Below are positions 10,601 to 18,061 of a stretch of 58,284 nt of DNA, in pieces. The position numbers were made by a program, and so were the translations under genes. How positions within the stretch are numbered: the first letter of the stretch is position 1; the number at the start of each line of letters is the position of its first letter. The stretch is from JAFARZ01 sp035651595. Lineage in GTDB: Bacteria > Actinomycetota > Actinomycetes > Streptosporangiales > Streptosporangiaceae. The stretch is from contig DASRFJ010000018.1 of assembly GCA_035651595.1 (NCBI GenBank), positions 1 to 58,284 on the forward strand. The letters run 5' to 3'. A model generated the notes under the pieces. The model saw only the letters and a list, made by a program, of their open reading frames with translations. It searched no databases and was not told where the DNA came from.

Positions 10601-12676
10601 GGTCACGCTGCCCGAGATCACCGTCCACGACGGGGACGCGTCGATGGCCGGCACCACGTCGGTGCGGCCGGCGAGCCGGCGCGTCGCCTCGCCGAAGGAC
10701 AGGCCCGCCATCGCCATCCCGCCCAGGCCAGCGGCGCGCCCGATGATCGCCGCGCGGCGGCAGGCGAACGCGGCCGCCTCGTCGCGATCGAGCGCACCCG
10801 CGACCACCGCGGCGGAGATCTCGCCGACCGAATGCCCGGCGATCGCCGCCGGCTCGACGCCGCGGTCCCGCCACACGTCCGCGAGGGCGACTTGCATCGC
10901 GAACGTCATCGCCTGGACCCGCGCCACGTCCGTCCAGCCGCCCTCGCGAATCGCGGTGACCGGTGAGAAGCCGATTGTCGTTATGAAGACAGGTTCTAGA
11001 TCTTTCATCGTGCGCTGAAACACCGGCTCGGCATCCAGCAGCTCGCGGCCCATGCCGGTCCACTGGGCGCCGTGGCCGGAGAACACCCACACCGGGTCGG
11101 CGAGGTCCTCGCCGCCGGCCGGCACGGCAGGCGACGCCGCAGAGACAGCCTGCCGCAGCCGCGCTGTCAGCTCGGCGGCGCTCGATGCGACCACAGTGCG
11201 GCGGAACGACAGGTGTGATCGGTGCCGGGACAGCGTCGCGGCCACGCCCGCAAGAGAGGTCTCCGGGTGCTCGTCCAGCCAGCCAGCTAGCCGCGCGGCC
11301 TGGGCGGTCACGCCCTCGGGGGACATCGAGGAGAGCGGGAACAGCCGAGGGCGGCTGGCGGCGGGCGCCGGCTCGGGCACCGGCTCAGCGTCGCCTTCCT
11401 CGACGATGACGTGGCTGATCGTGCCGCCGGCGCCGAAGCTGGAGATGCCGGCCCGGCGCGGCCCGCCGGAGTCCGGCCAGGCGGTCAGCGCCGGTACGAC
11501 TTCGAGACCGGCCCGGTCCCAGTCCACCGCTGGGGTCAGTTCGCCGTGCAGGCTCGGCGGGAGGCTGCCGTGCCGCAGCGCCAGCACGGTCTTGATCAGC
11601 CCGGCGATGCCCGCCGCGGCCTCGAGGTGACCGATGTTCGGCTTCACGGAACCGATCAGGCACGGCCGGTCCTCCGCCCGTCCCGCGCCGAAGAACCTGG
11701 CCAGTGCCGCCGCCTCGGCCGCGTCGCCGGCCGGCGTGCCGGTGCCGTGCGTCTCGACATAACCGATCGAGCCGGGATGGACACCGGAGCGGGCGTAGAC
11801 CTGGCGGAGCATGCTCTCCTGGGCCGCGCCGTTCGGCGCCATCATGCCGTCGCCGGAGCCGTCGTGGCAGATCCCGCCGCCGAGGATCACGGCCAGCACC
11901 CGGTCTCCGTCCCGGCGGGCGTCCGCCAGCCGTTTCAGCACGACCACGCCCGCGCCCTCGCCGCGCCCGTAACCGTCGGCCGCCTTGTCGAACGCCTTGC
12001 TCCGCCCGTCCGGTGCGGTCGCGCCGGACGCGTCGAGCGCGATCAGGATTCCCGGCGCGGCCATCACGTTCACCCCGCCGGCGATCGCCAGGTCGGTTTC
12101 GCCGCGCCACAGGTGCTGGCAGGCCAGATGCAGGGCGGTCAGCGAGCCCGCGCACGCGGTATCCACCGCCATGCTCGGGCCGTGCGTGTCGAGCGTGTAC
12201 GAGACCCGGTTCGCGATGCCGAACGCGTAGCTCCCGTTCACCGCCCACGGTTCCAGCCGCGGCAGATCCGTCATCAGGCGGTCACCATAATCGTGAGAGT
12301 TGGCCGCGGCAAAAACGGCGGTGCCGGTGCCGCGCAATGACCGCGGCGGAATTCCGGCATTTTCAAGAGCTTCCCATGAAATTTCAAGAAAAATGCGCTG
12401 CTGCGGATCCAGGCTTGTCGCTTCGCGTGGCGAAATACCGAAGAACGCGGCGTCGAAGCCGGCGATGTCATCGCGAAACGCACCGAATCTGGTGGCCGCC
12501 CTGACGGTCGCCGCCGTCGCCGGATCGCCGTCCAGATAGGGATCCCAGCGTCCCGGGGGAACCTCGCGCACCGCATCGCGGCCCGCCGCGAGAAAATGCC
12601 AGAATTGCTCCGGTGTATCGATATCGGGAGGAAATCGGCAGGCCATTCCGATGAGGGCGATGGGGTCGTCTGCCAC
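7598..12676 (-). CDS. Iterative-type type I polyketide synthase (KS-AT-DH-KR-ACP)
   Basis: A 1692-residue single-module synthase. The KS spans about 1-425 with Cys175 (DTACAGS), His310 and His350. The AT spans about 528-865 with Ser616 in GHSVGE; the specificity-loop motif VPFHS suggests malonyl-CoA. The DH/thioester-hydrolase-like hot-dog domain has His920 in HPVRGVEIVP and Asp1061 in LLDGAL. The KR has TGGLGALG at 1359-1366 and Ser/Tyr1508/Asn1512. The ACP has Ser1649 in GVDS. No thioesterase or docking domains are visible. Length and domain order match bacterial 6-methylsalicylate and naphthoate synthases (ChlB1, NcsB, AziB types), which act iteratively; that product class is inferred. The GTG start at 12676 has GGAG eight bases upstream. 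The P450 and methyltransferase follow with overlaps. Confidence 0.95.
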   Translation of the reverse strand: MADDPIALIGMACRFPPDIDTPEQFWHFLAAGRDAVREVPPGRWDPYLDGDPATAATVRAATRFGAFRDDIAGFDAAFFGISPREATSLDPQQRIFLEISWEALENAGIPPRSLRGTGTAVFAAANSHDYGDRLMTDLPRLEPWAVNGSYAFGIANRVSYTLDTHGPSMAVDTACAGSLTALHLACQHLWRGETDLAIAGGVNVMAAPGILIALDASGATAPDGRSKAFDKAADGYGRGEGAGVVVLKRLADARRDGDRVLAVILGGGICHDGSGDGMMAPNGAAQESMLRQVYARSGVHPGSIGYVETHGTGTPAGDAAEAAALARFFGAGRAEDRPCLIGSVKPNIGHLEAAAGIAGLIKTVLALRHGSLPPSLHGELTPAVDWDRAGLEVVPALTAWPDSGGPRRAGISSFGAGGTISHVIVEEGDAEPVPEPAPAASRPRLFPLSSMSPEGVTAQAARLAGWLDEHPETSLAGVAATLSRHRSHLSFRRTVVASSAAELTARLRQAVSAASPAVPAGGEDLADPVWVFSGHGAQWTGMGRELLDAEPVFQRTMKDLEPVFITTIGFSPVTAIREGGWTDVARVQAMTFAMQVALADVWRDRGVEPAAIAGHSVGEISAAVVAGALDRDEAAAFACRRAAIIGRAAGLGGMAMAGLSFGEATRRLAGRTDVVPAIDASPSWTVISGSVTGLAEVTAGWAADGVVIRRVDTDVPFHSGYMDPLLADVAAAADVLTVRAPRVPLYSTVTADPRSAAPRNGAYWAAMLREPVRFTAAIETAANDGHRIFTEISAHPIVTHSIGDILGPDVAVGYSLRRGEPELATLLAGIGALHDAGGRVDWARLCPDGPLTDLPATAWQHRRHWPEPAAGRPGGGLGGGGHDPRGHTLLGEMAVVSTAPPTRVWQTHLDTASRPYPGSHPVRGVEIVPAAVLLWTFLAAAGAETGLRDVLLRIPVAVRTPRQVQVIAQDGMLRLASREAEDDEWLTHCTAVTDRSAQPAPPDPVTEWTAASWEALAGKLRQRGVGGYGFDWHVAELRQSPGRLECELFTAAETSWAPLLDGALTVTSALLPDDRLRMPARIAAVTVHGTPPEAALVHAVNRNGRVDLTIRGPGGSADVLGLEFGLVDGTPGTVTPPRLLVHELAWRPLPTRSRPALTGPAIIIGHGGDEGYVAALSRAGVRCIRAASAERAAETARTTAGALVVLLPRHQPDATRGGGNAANAASAVAAAAERNAWSLIRTAQVLAALSDPPRLCCVTTAGDLCHAALRGVARIAAGELPGLWGGLIEVDQELAGTLAAGPLLRDLLARVAADAAEGSAEDLVAVSPGGTFVPRLVAAERDPVQPELTPRPDGTYLITGGLGALGLEVARWLASRGARRLVLAARRGLPPRREWSRSEDPRLTAVRAIEQLGASVTVMPADIADAAHVSSALGRLDLPAVRGVVHSAGVLRDARLAVTTRGQLADVMRPKVHGAMVLHELFPPGTLDFLVLFSSSGQFARVTGQAGYAAANSFLDALAETRPDTISLGWMAWQGLGMGGGNIAGMAEANARGLDGITAEEALAAWRYAERLGSGYFAIARAVPSRARPPVLSELLAGAGDADGSAAGQPATTPEELAEDLRTQVAAELRMSPADVGLGRPLPELGVDSVLLVTLRARLLRRYGVDLPQTILWNQPTIRALAAHLSETLEQQ

Positions 12677-12726
12677 GGCGGCGGCTCCAGGAGAAGCTTG
12701 CGATGACCCCCCATGGATCTTGCCCC

Positions 12727-12754
12727 ATGATAATCAATTCGCACGTCGTGGCAA
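12727..12754 (-). promoter_or_regulatory. Candidate housekeeping promoter for the PKS operon
   Basis: Reading on the minus strand, TTGCCA (12749-12754) and TATCAT (12727-12732) are separated by 16 bases, each one mismatch from the sigma-70 consensus. Transcription would start about 45 bases before the PKS GTG. The surrounding 100 bases are unusually A/T-rich for this genome. Confidence 0.5.
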
Positions 12755-12758
12755 TAGG

Positions 12759-12785
12759 TTGACATGTACGGAATTTCGTTATATT
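12759..12785 (+). promoter_or_regulatory. Candidate divergent promoter toward the kinase operon
   Basis: TTGACA at 12759-12764 and TATATT at 12780-12785 are near-consensus hexamers, but the 15-base spacer is short. It lies four bases from the -35 box of the opposing PKS promoter. Confidence 0.35.
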
Positions 12786-12867
12786 CGAGTAAGGTTAATG
12801 TGGCGTGGAGGTTAGGTCCCGACCCGGACAACGTGCGGGATTTCCCCCGCGCGAGCGCCGGCCGTAC

Positions 12868-12887
12868 GGGTAGGGCTAGCCCTACCC
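12868..12887. promoter_or_regulatory. Perfect 20-bp palindrome, candidate operator of the downstream response regulator
   Basis: GGGTAGGGCT followed by its exact reverse complement, centred between 12877 and 12878. It lies 59 bases before the kinase ATG. If that gene has a leaderless transcript using TAGCGT (12933-12938) as the -10 box, the palindrome falls upstream of the -35 region, the usual place for a LuxR-type activator dimer. Autoregulation by the product of 14184-14828 is inferred. Confidence 0.5.
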
Positions 12888-12945
12888 CGGTTGCGGGGGG
12901 CCGGGATATGTGCGGGCCGTCACCGCATGCCATAGCGTCAGTGGC

Positions 12946-14193
12946 ATGTTCCTGATCCGCGACCTGGTGTCGGCGCGCACCTGGCTCGCCATGATTCACC
13001 ACCTGACCGGGTTCTTTCTCGGCACCATGGCGTTCTTCGTGGCCGTCGCCGGCCTGGCGTTCGGCGTCGGCCTGATCCCGCTGGCGCTGGCGGGCCTGCC
13101 CGTGCTCGGCTGTACGCTGCGGTTCACCAGCGGGTTCGCGCATGTCGAGCGCGCCAGGTTCGGGCTGCTCGGGGTGCGGATCCCGACCTGGCCCGCGTCG
13201 GCCAGGCCCGGTTTCCGGTGGGGGGTCGTCCCTCGGCGGCAGACGCTCTCCAACCGGGCCACCTGGCTCGAGACGGGGTATGCGCTGCTGCGGTTCCCGG
13301 TCAGCCTGGCGATGATGGTGATCAGCATGGTGGCGTGGACCGTCGGGCTCGTCATGGTGTCGCTGCCGTTCTACAACCGGTTCCTGCCGGGTGGCGGGGC
13401 GCACATCGGCGGCGCGATGCTGCACGGGACGGCCGCGCTGGCGGGGGTGTGCGCGGGCGGGGTCCTGCTGCTGATCGCGGCGGCGCAGGTCACGCGTGGC
13501 CTGGCTGTCGCCGACTCGATCGTCGCCAGGTACGCGCTCGGGCCGCCGCCCGATCTGGTGGCCAGGATCGCCGAGCTGGAGATCAGCCGGGAGCGGGTGG
13601 TGGACGCCGCGGAGGCCGAGCGCCAGCGCATCGAGCGCGACCTGCACGACGGGGCGCAGCAGCGGCTGGTGGCGCTGGCCATGGAACTGGGCCGGGCCAA
13701 GGCGAAGTTCGCCGACGACCTGGATTCCGCGCGGATGCTCGTGGATCAGGCGCACGCCCAGGCCAAGGAGGCGCTCACCGAACTGCGGAACCTGGTCCGC
13801 GGCGTGCACCCGCCGGTGCTGACCGACCGCGGCCTCGACGCGGCGCTGTCCGGCCTCGTCGCGCTGTGCCCGGTGCCGGTGGACCTGCACGTCGACGTGC
13901 CGGTGCGGCCGAAGGCCTCGATCGAGGCGGTCGCGTACTTCGTGGTGGCCGAGGCGCTGACCAACATCGCCAAGCATTCCCGCGCCAGCCACGCCAAGGT
14001 GGTCGTCGAGGGCCACGGCTACCCGGGCACGCTCACGGTCATGATCAGCGACGACGGAATCGGCGGGGCCTCGCCGGCCGGCGCCGGGCTGCGTGGACTG
14101 GCCGACCGGGCCGCCGGGGTGGACGGCACGCTGACCGTCGAGTCGCCGTCCGGCGGGCCCACGATCATCGCGGTGGAGCTGCCATGCGGGTAG
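12946..14193 (+). CDS. Sensor histidine kinase with actinobacterial membrane sensor domain
   Basis: 415 residues. The N-terminal half carries four hydrophobic segments resembling the actinobacterial 'Putative sensor' domain (PF13796). The HisKA_3 dimerisation motif ERDLHDGAQQRL has the phosphorylated His at residue 234. The HATPase follows with N-box (VVAEALTNIAKHS) and G-box (DDGIGG) intact. The frame is open 12 codons upstream, but the ATG at 12946 begins a normal membrane protein and is a plausible leaderless start. Its stop overlaps the regulator start by ten bases, so the two form a NarL/DesR-like pair. A 20-bp palindrome lies upstream. Confidence 0.9.
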   Translation: MFLIRDLVSARTWLAMIHHLTGFFLGTMAFFVAVAGLAFGVGLIPLALAGLPVLGCTLRFTSGFAHVERARFGLLGVRIPTWPASARPGFRWGVVPRRQTLSNRATWLETGYALLRFPVSLAMMVISMVAWTVGLVMVSLPFYNRFLPGGGAHIGGAMLHGTAALAGVCAGGVLLLIAAAQVTRGLAVADSIVARYALGPPPDLVARIAELEISRERVVDAAEAERQRIERDLHDGAQQRLVALAMELGRAKAKFADDLDSARMLVDQAHAQAKEALTELRNLVRGVHPPVLTDRGLDAALSGLVALCPVPVDLHVDVPVRPKASIEAVAYFVVAEALTNIAKHSRASHAKVVVEGHGYPGTLTVMISDDGIGGASPAGAGLRGLADRAAGVDGTLTVESPSGGPTIIAVELPCG

Positions 14194-14828
14194 TCATCGC
14201 CGAAGACTCCGTGCTGCTGCGCGAGGGCCTGATCAGGCTGCTCACCGACGAGGGAATCGAGGTCGCCGGCACGGCCGGGGACGGCGAGGGTCTGCTGCGA
14301 GCGGTCGCCGACGCCACGCCGGATGTGGTGGTCGCGGACGTGCGGATGCCGCCGACGTTCACCGACGAGGGCCTGCGGGCCGCGCTGGTGGTGCGGGACC
14401 GGTGGCCTTCGATCGGGGTGCTGGTGCTGTCGCAGTGGGTGGAGGAGCGGTACGCCACCGAGCTGATCTCCGGGCGCCCGCACGGCGTCGGCTACCTGCT
14501 CAAGGACCGGGTGGCGGACGTCACCGAGTTCCTCGACGCGCTGCGCCGGGTCGCGGCCGGGGGGAGCGCGCTCGACCCCGAGGTGGTCGCGCAGTTGCTC
14601 GCCCGCAGCCGGCATCCGATCGGCGACCTGACACCGCGCGAGCGCGAGGTGCTCGCGCTGATGGCCGAGGGCCGCTCGAACGCGGCCATCGCGCAGTCGC
14701 TGGTCGTGGGCGGCGGTGCCGTGGAAAAGCACATCAACAACATCTTCACCAAACTTGGCCTCGCGCCGGGCGACGATCGCGGGAACCGCCGCGTGCTCGC
14801 CGTGCTGCGCTACCTAGGGACGGGGTGA
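14184..14828 (+). CDS. LuxR/NarL-family response regulator
   Basis: 214 residues. The receiver domain has acidic residues at 7-8 (AED), the phospho-acceptor Asp52 (VVADVRMPP) and the conserved Lys in LLKDR. The C-terminal LuxR-type HTH (LTPREREVLALMAEGRSNAAIA) occupies about residues 150-214. It overlaps the kinase gene by ten bases and is followed after six bases by the DUF4097 gene. The likely DNA target is the palindrome at 12868-12887. Confidence 0.93.
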   Translation: MRVVIAEDSVLLREGLIRLLTDEGIEVAGTAGDGEGLLRAVADATPDVVVADVRMPPTFTDEGLRAALVVRDRWPSIGVLVLSQWVEERYATELISGRPHGVGYLLKDRVADVTEFLDALRRVAAGGSALDPEVVAQLLARSRHPIGDLTPREREVLALMAEGRSNAAIAQSLVVGGGAVEKHINNIFTKLGLAPGDDRGNRRVLAVLRYLGTG

Positions 14829-14834
14829 GCGGAC

Positions 14835-15743
14835 GTGAGTTACCTCGCGATTGAGAGTTCGGGCGGATCCGGTGCGGGCTCCGGCGGTGCCGGCGGTGCT
14901 GGCGGGATTGCCAGCGGCCGGCTGCACATGACGCCAGGGCGCGTGGCGGCGCTGACGATCGGCGTGCCGATCGTGCTGGCGATGATCGGCTGGCTCAGCC
15001 TCACCCTCGTCGCCTTGCTGGATATGGAGAGCTTCCCGGTCAACGTCACGATCCCGGTCGCGGGCAAGCAGCTGACCGCGCAGATAGACGGCAACGTGAC
15101 GGTGCGGCAGCAGGCCGGTGTCAGCAACGGCAAGCTGACCGGCATTGCCAAGTACAACCTGATCCGCCCGTCGGTCACGACAAGCCGGACGGCCACCGGC
15201 TGGCGGGTCGGGTACCGCTGCGACATCGGGGTCGGCGACTGCACGCTGAACGGGACCCTGGTCGTGCCGTCACAGGCGTCGTTGTCCCTGGACACCGCCG
15301 GCGGTGACGTGTCGATGGCGAGCTACACCGGGATGCTGACGCTGGACCTGGCAGGCGGGAACCTGAACGCCGGCACGCTGACCGGCTCGCAGATACAGGT
15401 GAAAAGCTACGGCGGTGACGTGACCGTGAACACGCTCGACGCGCCGGTGCTGCTGGACACCGACGGCGGGAACATCAACATTCAGGCGGTGACTTCTCCG
15501 GCCGGCGGGACCGTCCGGTCGTACGGCGGCGACGTGACGATGACGTTCACCAAGGTTCCGGGCGGCTTGGAGATCGACTCGTATGGCGGCAACGTCCAGC
15601 TGACGCTCCCCGGGCATCACTACCTCTACGACGTCCACACCGATGGCGGCAGTCAGCACATCCCGTCTTCGGCCGACGGGGCCCAAGACAGGATCACCGT
15701 GAACAGCGACGGCGGGGACGTCAGCATCACCGAAGCGAGCTGA
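14835..15743 (+). CDS. DUF4097-type putative adhesin, membrane anchored
   Basis: 302 residues from a GTG six bases after the regulator stop. A Gly/Ser/Ala-rich N terminus is followed by one membrane segment (about 36-60), then an extracytoplasmic domain of short beta repeats, each marked by GGD or GGN (SYGGDV, DTDGGN, SYGGNV, DSYGG), typical of the right-handed beta-helix DUF4097 family. The family function is unknown; members are often encoded with two-component systems. Here it is probably the main target or a co-sensor of the kinase-regulator pair. The 3' end overlaps the convergent gene by 17 bases. Confidence 0.85.
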   Translation: MSYLAIESSGGSGAGSGGAGGAGGIASGRLHMTPGRVAALTIGVPIVLAMIGWLSLTLVALLDMESFPVNVTIPVAGKQLTAQIDGNVTVRQQAGVSNGKLTGIAKYNLIRPSVTTSRTATGWRVGYRCDIGVGDCTLNGTLVVPSQASLSLDTAGGDVSMASYTGMLTLDLAGGNLNAGTLTGSQIQVKSYGGDVTVNTLDAPVLLDTDGGNINIQAVTSPAGGTVRSYGGDVTMTFTKVPGGLEIDSYGGNVQLTLPGHHYLYDVHTDGGSQHIPSSADGAQDRITVNSDGGDVSITEAS

Positions 15744-16386
15744 GCAGGTCCGTCACGCTGGTGGCGCCGAGATTGCCCGGCACGGAGACATAGAACACGA
15801 CGGGGGCCTGGCCCGTGGCGCGGTCGACGACCACCACGGCGGCAACCTCGCTGGTCCACGCCAGGTGCTCGCCCGGGTAGGTGACCTTGAGCCGGATCTC
15901 CCAGGCTTGCTGGCCGCCGATCTTCGTGGCGTGGCTGCTGGTCGTGCTGCGCGCGTGGTGCAGCGCCTTGTCCGTGTCGATCGCGGCCGCGGCGTTGGCG
16001 GCCTCGGTGGACAGCTTCTTGTCCTGGAGTTGTTGCGGGAGCAGGCCGGCGCACGCGTTCGCGGACCAAGGGATGGCATGCCCGCCGACGTGCACCTGGC
16101 CGTCCGGTGCGCCCTCACCGCTGGTCCAGGTCAGCGGGTTGTTGCGCATCGGGCAGCCGTCGCGCCACGGTGAGTTCAGGATCTTGTAGGACAGGCCGGT
16201 AGCGGTGTCGGAGATCGAGGCCGGCGTCTCGGCGGTGGCCGCCGCCAGCTTGTCGGCGGTCGGCAGCTTGCCCATCTGGAAGATGATCCAGGCGACCGCG
16301 CCGAGCGCGCCGAGGGTGATCACGGCGAAGCCGCTCATGAGCTGGACGCGGTGCCGCTGCTTGCGCCGCCATCGTGCCGGATCCAT
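15727..16386 (-). CDS. Single-pass membrane protein of unknown function
   Basis: 219 residues. A basic N terminus (RWRRKQRHR) precedes one membrane helix at about residues 17-38, and the remaining 180 residues should be extracytoplasmic. Two Cys (in DGCPM and ANACAG) could form a disulphide. There is no catalytic motif and I do not recognise the family. The 3' end overlaps the DUF4097 gene by 17 bases (convergent). No partner on its own strand is close. Confidence 0.75.
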   Translation of the reverse strand: MDPARWRRKQRHRVQLMSGFAVITLGALGAVAWIIFQMGKLPTADKLAAATAETPASISDTATGLSYKILNSPWRDGCPMRNNPLTWTSGEGAPDGQVHVGGHAIPWSANACAGLLPQQLQDKKLSTEAANAAAAIDTDKALHHARSTTSSHATKIGGQQAWEIRLKVTYPGEHLAWTSEVAAVVVVDRATGQAPVVFYVSVPGNLGATSVTDLLSSLR

Positions 16387-16454
16387 GGCGACAGCGTAAA
16401 TCTTCGCAATCAGGCGCAGAAGGGGTATGTCATTACGCTTCGGACTCCGCCCGC

Positions 16455-16690
16455 GCGGATCCTGCTGGCTTTTCCAGGCCGTGCCCGGATCACCGGCCGC
16501 CCGGCGGGTCAGCTACAGGCTCGATCGGCGTCGGTTAACGTGGCGGATTTTCCCTTCGTGGTAACGGGACCCTTGGTTACGAGGGTCGATCTACCACAAG
16601 GGGAAATCGTCCACGTTGTTGGCGGACCTGCCGTGCGCTCCTGTCCCGGTAGCCGCACACTGCACTCCAGGCACAGGAAGCGCGCGGCCA
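16455..16690 (+). repeat. Dispersed repeat, decayed copy (family of 26336-26675)
   Basis: Same orientation as the 26.3-kb copy, with long shared blocks including CGGTTAACGTGGCGG, CCCGGTAGCCGCACAC and GCACTCCAGGCACAG in the same order and spacing. The terminal inverted repeats of the other copy are not recognisable here. Confidence 0.7.
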
Positions 16691-16795
16691 CGCAAGCAAG
16701 CGCGGCAACGGGCCCGATGCTTCGTCCGGGAATTAGATCAAACAATGCGGTCGGCGCAAATGGCGAAGGTGGGCATGCGGTTCCGCGCCTGGGCC

Positions 16796-16801
16796 TATTA
16801 T
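16796..16801 (+). promoter_or_regulatory. -10 box of a leaderless transcript for the kinase at 16808
   Basis: TATTAT ends seven bases before the ATG at 16808, which places transcription start at or next to the start codon. No good -35 was seen. This spacing is the main reason for choosing 16808 over the in-frame ATG at 16880. Confidence 0.4.
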
Positions 16802-16807
16802 CGGTGC

Positions 16808-18061
16808 ATGCGGCCGACGGATTACCTGCCGCGGTGGGGGGTCACCGGCGACTCGGGTCCCGTACCGATTGGGCCCGCGATGACAACCCTGAGGTCGGTG
16901 ATCGCGCGCCTTGCGTCGCTTGTGCGCTGTGCGGGAGTCGTGTACACGGCGATTCAGGTAACAATCTGGCAGCCATTCTATACCGCCAATTCATCGCGCT
17001 TGGTGGCTCCCGTCGTCGCCATGGCATGGGGGTTGGTCGCGGTCGTTTATCTGCGGCGACGATCGCCCGCGCCGTTTTTCGCCTGCCTGGATTCCGCCGT
17101 TTACGTCATGCTCGCGCTCAGCGCTCAGGCGGCCGTGGCGTCCGGCATCGGTGACCGCGCGTTCAGCTGGCTGGTCATCAGCCTGTCGAGCCAGCTCATG
17201 GTCCCCGCGTGGTACGCGCCGGCCGCGTTCTCGCTGCCCGTGGCGCTCGCCTCGCCGGTGGCGTACTGGATCGGTGCGTGGCAGATCGCCGGCACCCAGA
17301 CCAGGACCACGACGGCGACGGCGATCTTGCTGGTGACGGTCGCTGGCGTGCACACCTTCGGCCGGCGGCAGCTCTATGCCAGGGCCGCGGCGGCCGACGC
17401 CGCCCTGGACCTGGCCGACCGGGCGGCCAGCGAGCAGTACGTCGTACTGTCGCGGAACATCGAACGCCGTGAGCACGAGCGCCTGGTGCATGACACGGTC
17501 CTCAACACGCTGACGGCGCTGGCCCGGGCAGGCGGTGATGACGTCGCCGAGATGGTGAACCGCTGCCGGCACGACGTGACGCTGATCGAGGCCGCGCTCG
17601 GCGCGCCTCGGCCCGGCGAGCCGGAGCCCGAGCCTAAGGACCCGGACCTCGCCGGAAACGTGCACGCCGTGGCCGGGGAGATGCGCGCCCGTGGCATGAC
17701 CGTCCACGTGAATATCGCCGGCGACCGGACCCGTCGCGTCCCCGCGTCCGTCGTCACCGCGCTCGCCAACGCCGCGCGCGAGGCGCTCACGAACGTCGAC
17801 ACCCACTCGGGGTCCAGGGAAGCCTGGGTCGAGGTCGACCTCGCCGAGCAGCGGACGGCCAGCCCGGTCGAGGTGACCGTCCGCGACCAGGGCGCCGGCT
17901 TCGACCTCGCGCACACAGACCCGCTGCGGCTCGGCCTGCGGCGCTCCATCACAGAACGCACCGCCGATTGCGGCGGTCAAGCCTCGATCTGGTCGGCGCC
18001 CGGGAAAGGGACCACAGTGCGTCTGCTGTGGCCCGCGGATCACGAGGTCCGGCCATGGTGA
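16808..18061 (+). CDS. Sensor histidine kinase
   Basis: 417 residues from 16808; an alternative ATG at 16880 gives 393. Five or six hydrophobic segments fill the first 200 residues. A short helical linker leads to ERLVHDTVLNTL, with the probable phospho-His at residue 228, and then a HATPase with an N-box-like AAREALTNVDTH and G-box DQGAGF. It is the first gene of a three-gene operon, overlapping a second kinase-like gene by seven bases. The ligand is unknown. Confidence 0.85.
   Translation: MRPTDYLPRWGVTGDSGPVPIGPAMTTLRSVIARLASLVRCAGVVYTAIQVTIWQPFYTANSSRLVAPVVAMAWGLVAVVYLRRRSPAPFFACLDSAVYVMLALSAQAAVASGIGDRAFSWLVISLSSQLMVPAWYAPAAFSLPVALASPVAYWIGAWQIAGTQTRTTTATAILLVTVAGVHTFGRRQLYARAAAADAALDLADRAASEQYVVLSRNIERREHERLVHDTVLNTLTALARAGGDDVAEMVNRCRHDVTLIEAALGAPRPGEPEPEPKDPDLAGNVHAVAGEMRARGMTVHVNIAGDRTRRVPASVVTALANAAREALTNVDTHSGSREAWVEVDLAEQRTASPVEVTVRDQGAGFDLAHTDPLRLGLRRSITERTADCGGQASIWSAPGKGTTVRLLWPADHEVRPW

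Larger units (their letters stand above)
16387..16807. other. Intergenic gap holding a decayed dispersed repeat
   Basis: 421 bases between a divergent gene pair. Most of it is homologous to the inside of the 340-bp element at 26336-26675. Antisense frames here look protein-like only because the repeat itself is conserved; the frame is not kept between copies. Confidence 0.6.

Noticed and set aside
9713..10966. Long plus-strand open frames across the PKS gene
   Set aside because: They are antisense to an intact PKS with all catalytic motifs, and encode Arg/Gly/His-rich sequence with no family resemblance.
12274..14016. Minus-strand frame spanning the PKS N-terminal region and the kinase gene
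   Set aside because: It runs antisense to the kinase and out of frame with the PKS; there is no start site and the composition is unlike a protein.
13218..14183. A long open frame upstream of and joined to the response regulator
   Set aside because: It is antisense-free but in the wrong frame of the kinase gene; its composition is Arg/Gly/Ala-rich, and the receiver domain begins cleanly at the ATG at 14184.
16509..16745. Minus-strand frame with a plausible-looking Cys-containing peptide
   Set aside because: The DNA is part of a dispersed repeat and the corresponding frame is not conserved in the copy at 26.4 kb, so it is unlikely to be coding.
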